Below, in pieces: positions 5,701-6,011 of a stretch of 6,011 nt of DNA. The notes beneath the pieces are model-generated. The model was not told where the DNA came from. It was given only the letters and a program-made list of their open reading frames with translations, and did no database searches. Made by a program: the position numbers and the translations under genes. Source of the DNA: Ectothiorhodospiraceae bacterium (lineage in GTDB: Bacteria > Pseudomonadota > Gammaproteobacteria > Thiohalomonadales > Thiohalomonadaceae); assembly GCA_007125455.1 (NCBI GenBank), contig SLDE01000077.1, positions 1-6,011 on the forward strand, given 5' to 3'. Each line of letters opens with the position of its first letter. Within the stretch, counting starts at the first letter, position 1.

Positions 5701-5853
5701 GATGCTATCCTCCAGTTTTCAAAAGATATTCAACGCAGAGTTCGCAAAGAACGCAGAGAAAAGTTCAATGACAACAGCGTGTATGTTTTCACCACAGGGG
5801 TAACACACACATCCACTCACTCTGCGTACTCGGCGTCCTCTGCGTTGAATCAT
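5701..5853. other. Spacer between nifT and the ferredoxin gene
   Basis: A 153-bp gap. I found no GG-N10-GC sigma-54 core on the minus strand, so the ferredoxin unit is probably read through from the nifHDKT promoter beyond the right edge. The gap is largely occupied by the inverted 9-mer repeats. Confidence 0.5.
5732..5846. repeat. Inverted pair of triple 9-mer repeat arrays
   Basis: The left arm (5732-5758) reads AACGCAGAG, TTCGCAAAG, AACGCAGAG. The right arm (5820-5846), read on the minus strand, is AACGCAGAG, GACGCCGAG, TACGCAGAG. Both arms are preceded by ATTC. They are inverted with 61 bases between them, so the nifT-ferredoxin transcript could form a stem of about 30 bp with a few mismatches. 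The right arm begins 7 bases past the nifT stop codon. I infer a dispersed intergenic repeat that may also protect the nifHDKT message or limit read-through. Confidence 0.75.
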
Positions 5854-6011
5854 TTACAACCGCTTGGCGCGGATCGTGATGGGTAATTTAGGGGCCGGTT
5901 CCATCGGCTCCAGGTAGAAGCATGAACCATCGCTCAGCTCTACCTTGCCGCCCCATTTGTCCGGGCTATTAAACTCCAATGAACTGATACTTTCTTCCAG
6001 GTCCTTCTTGG
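5854..6011 (-). CDS. nifT: NifT (FixU), C-terminal part
   Basis: The last 51 codons of a gene cut by the right edge of the window. The frame reads KKDLEESISSLEFN at the start, then DKWGGKVELSDGSCFYLEPM and ends PAPKLPITIRAKRL. The tryptophan-glycine-glycine followed by a strand, and the C-terminal LPIT(I/V)xAxRL, are typical of NifT/FixU, a protein of about 70 residues. About 20 N-terminal residues are missing. NifT is non-essential for nitrogen fixation in the species tested and its role is unclear. It is normally the gene after nifHDK, so nifK is expected just outside. Stop codon TAA at 5854-5856. Confidence 0.9.
   Translation of the reverse strand, partial: KKDLEESISSLEFNSPDKWGGKVELSDGSCFYLEPMEPAPKLPITIRAKRL

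Noticed and set aside
5732..5846. CRISPR array
   Set aside because: Repeat units are 9 bases, tandem without spacers and inverted as a pair; no array geometry.

Overview
This window is the centre of a molybdenum-nitrogenase (nif) cluster, and every recognised gene lies on the minus strand. Read in the direction of transcription (high to low coordinates) the order is: 3' part of nifT, a 4Fe-4S ferredoxin, a nifY/nafY-type cofactor carrier, an 87-residue unknown protein, nifE, nifN, nifX, a DUF269 NifX-associated protein and a DUF683 small helical protein. NifE reads almost like Azotobacter vinelandii NifE, and the nifE-nifN-nifX-DUF269-DUF683 order matches the A. vinelandii nifENX-orf5-orf6 layout as I remember it. 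The ferredoxin resembles the Allochromatium type. This points to a diazotrophic gammaproteobacterium, possibly a sulfur-oxidising or purple sulfur lineage; the genus cannot be fixed from the sequence alone.

Layout. 5854-6011: end of nifT, the usual tail gene of nifHDK, so the structural genes should lie just beyond the right edge. 5701-5853: spacer with an inverted pair of 9-mer repeat arrays. 4521-5700: ferredoxin, nifY-like gene and 87-aa gene, packed as one translationally coupled unit with no promoter of their own that I can see. 4325-4520: regulatory region with a -24/-12 sigma-54 promoter, two overlapping NifA-type TGT-N10-ACA sites and a possible IHF site. 1074-4324: nifE, nifN and nifX, tightly packed (1-nt gap, then 32-nt overlap). 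942-1073: spacer with a strong stem-loop and a doubtful cysteine-containing small ORF. 98-941: the DUF269 and DUF683 genes, separated by a 163-bp spacer that holds a degenerate copy of the 9-mer repeat. 1-78: a large imperfect palindrome after the last gene. No gene-free stretch exceeds 300 bases.

Function. NifE and NifN form the scaffold complex on which the 8Fe precursor from NifB becomes FeMo-co. NifX and the NifY/NafY-type protein are small carriers that bind cofactor precursors or FeMo-co and apo-dinitrogenase. The ferredoxin probably supplies electrons to nitrogenase or to cofactor assembly. The DUF269 and DUF683 proteins are conserved nif companions without firm roles. The enzymes are conventional; the less usual signals are the repeat elements at three gene 3' ends, the overlapping NifA sites, the hairpin between nifX and the DUF269 gene, and the uncharacterised 87-aa protein.
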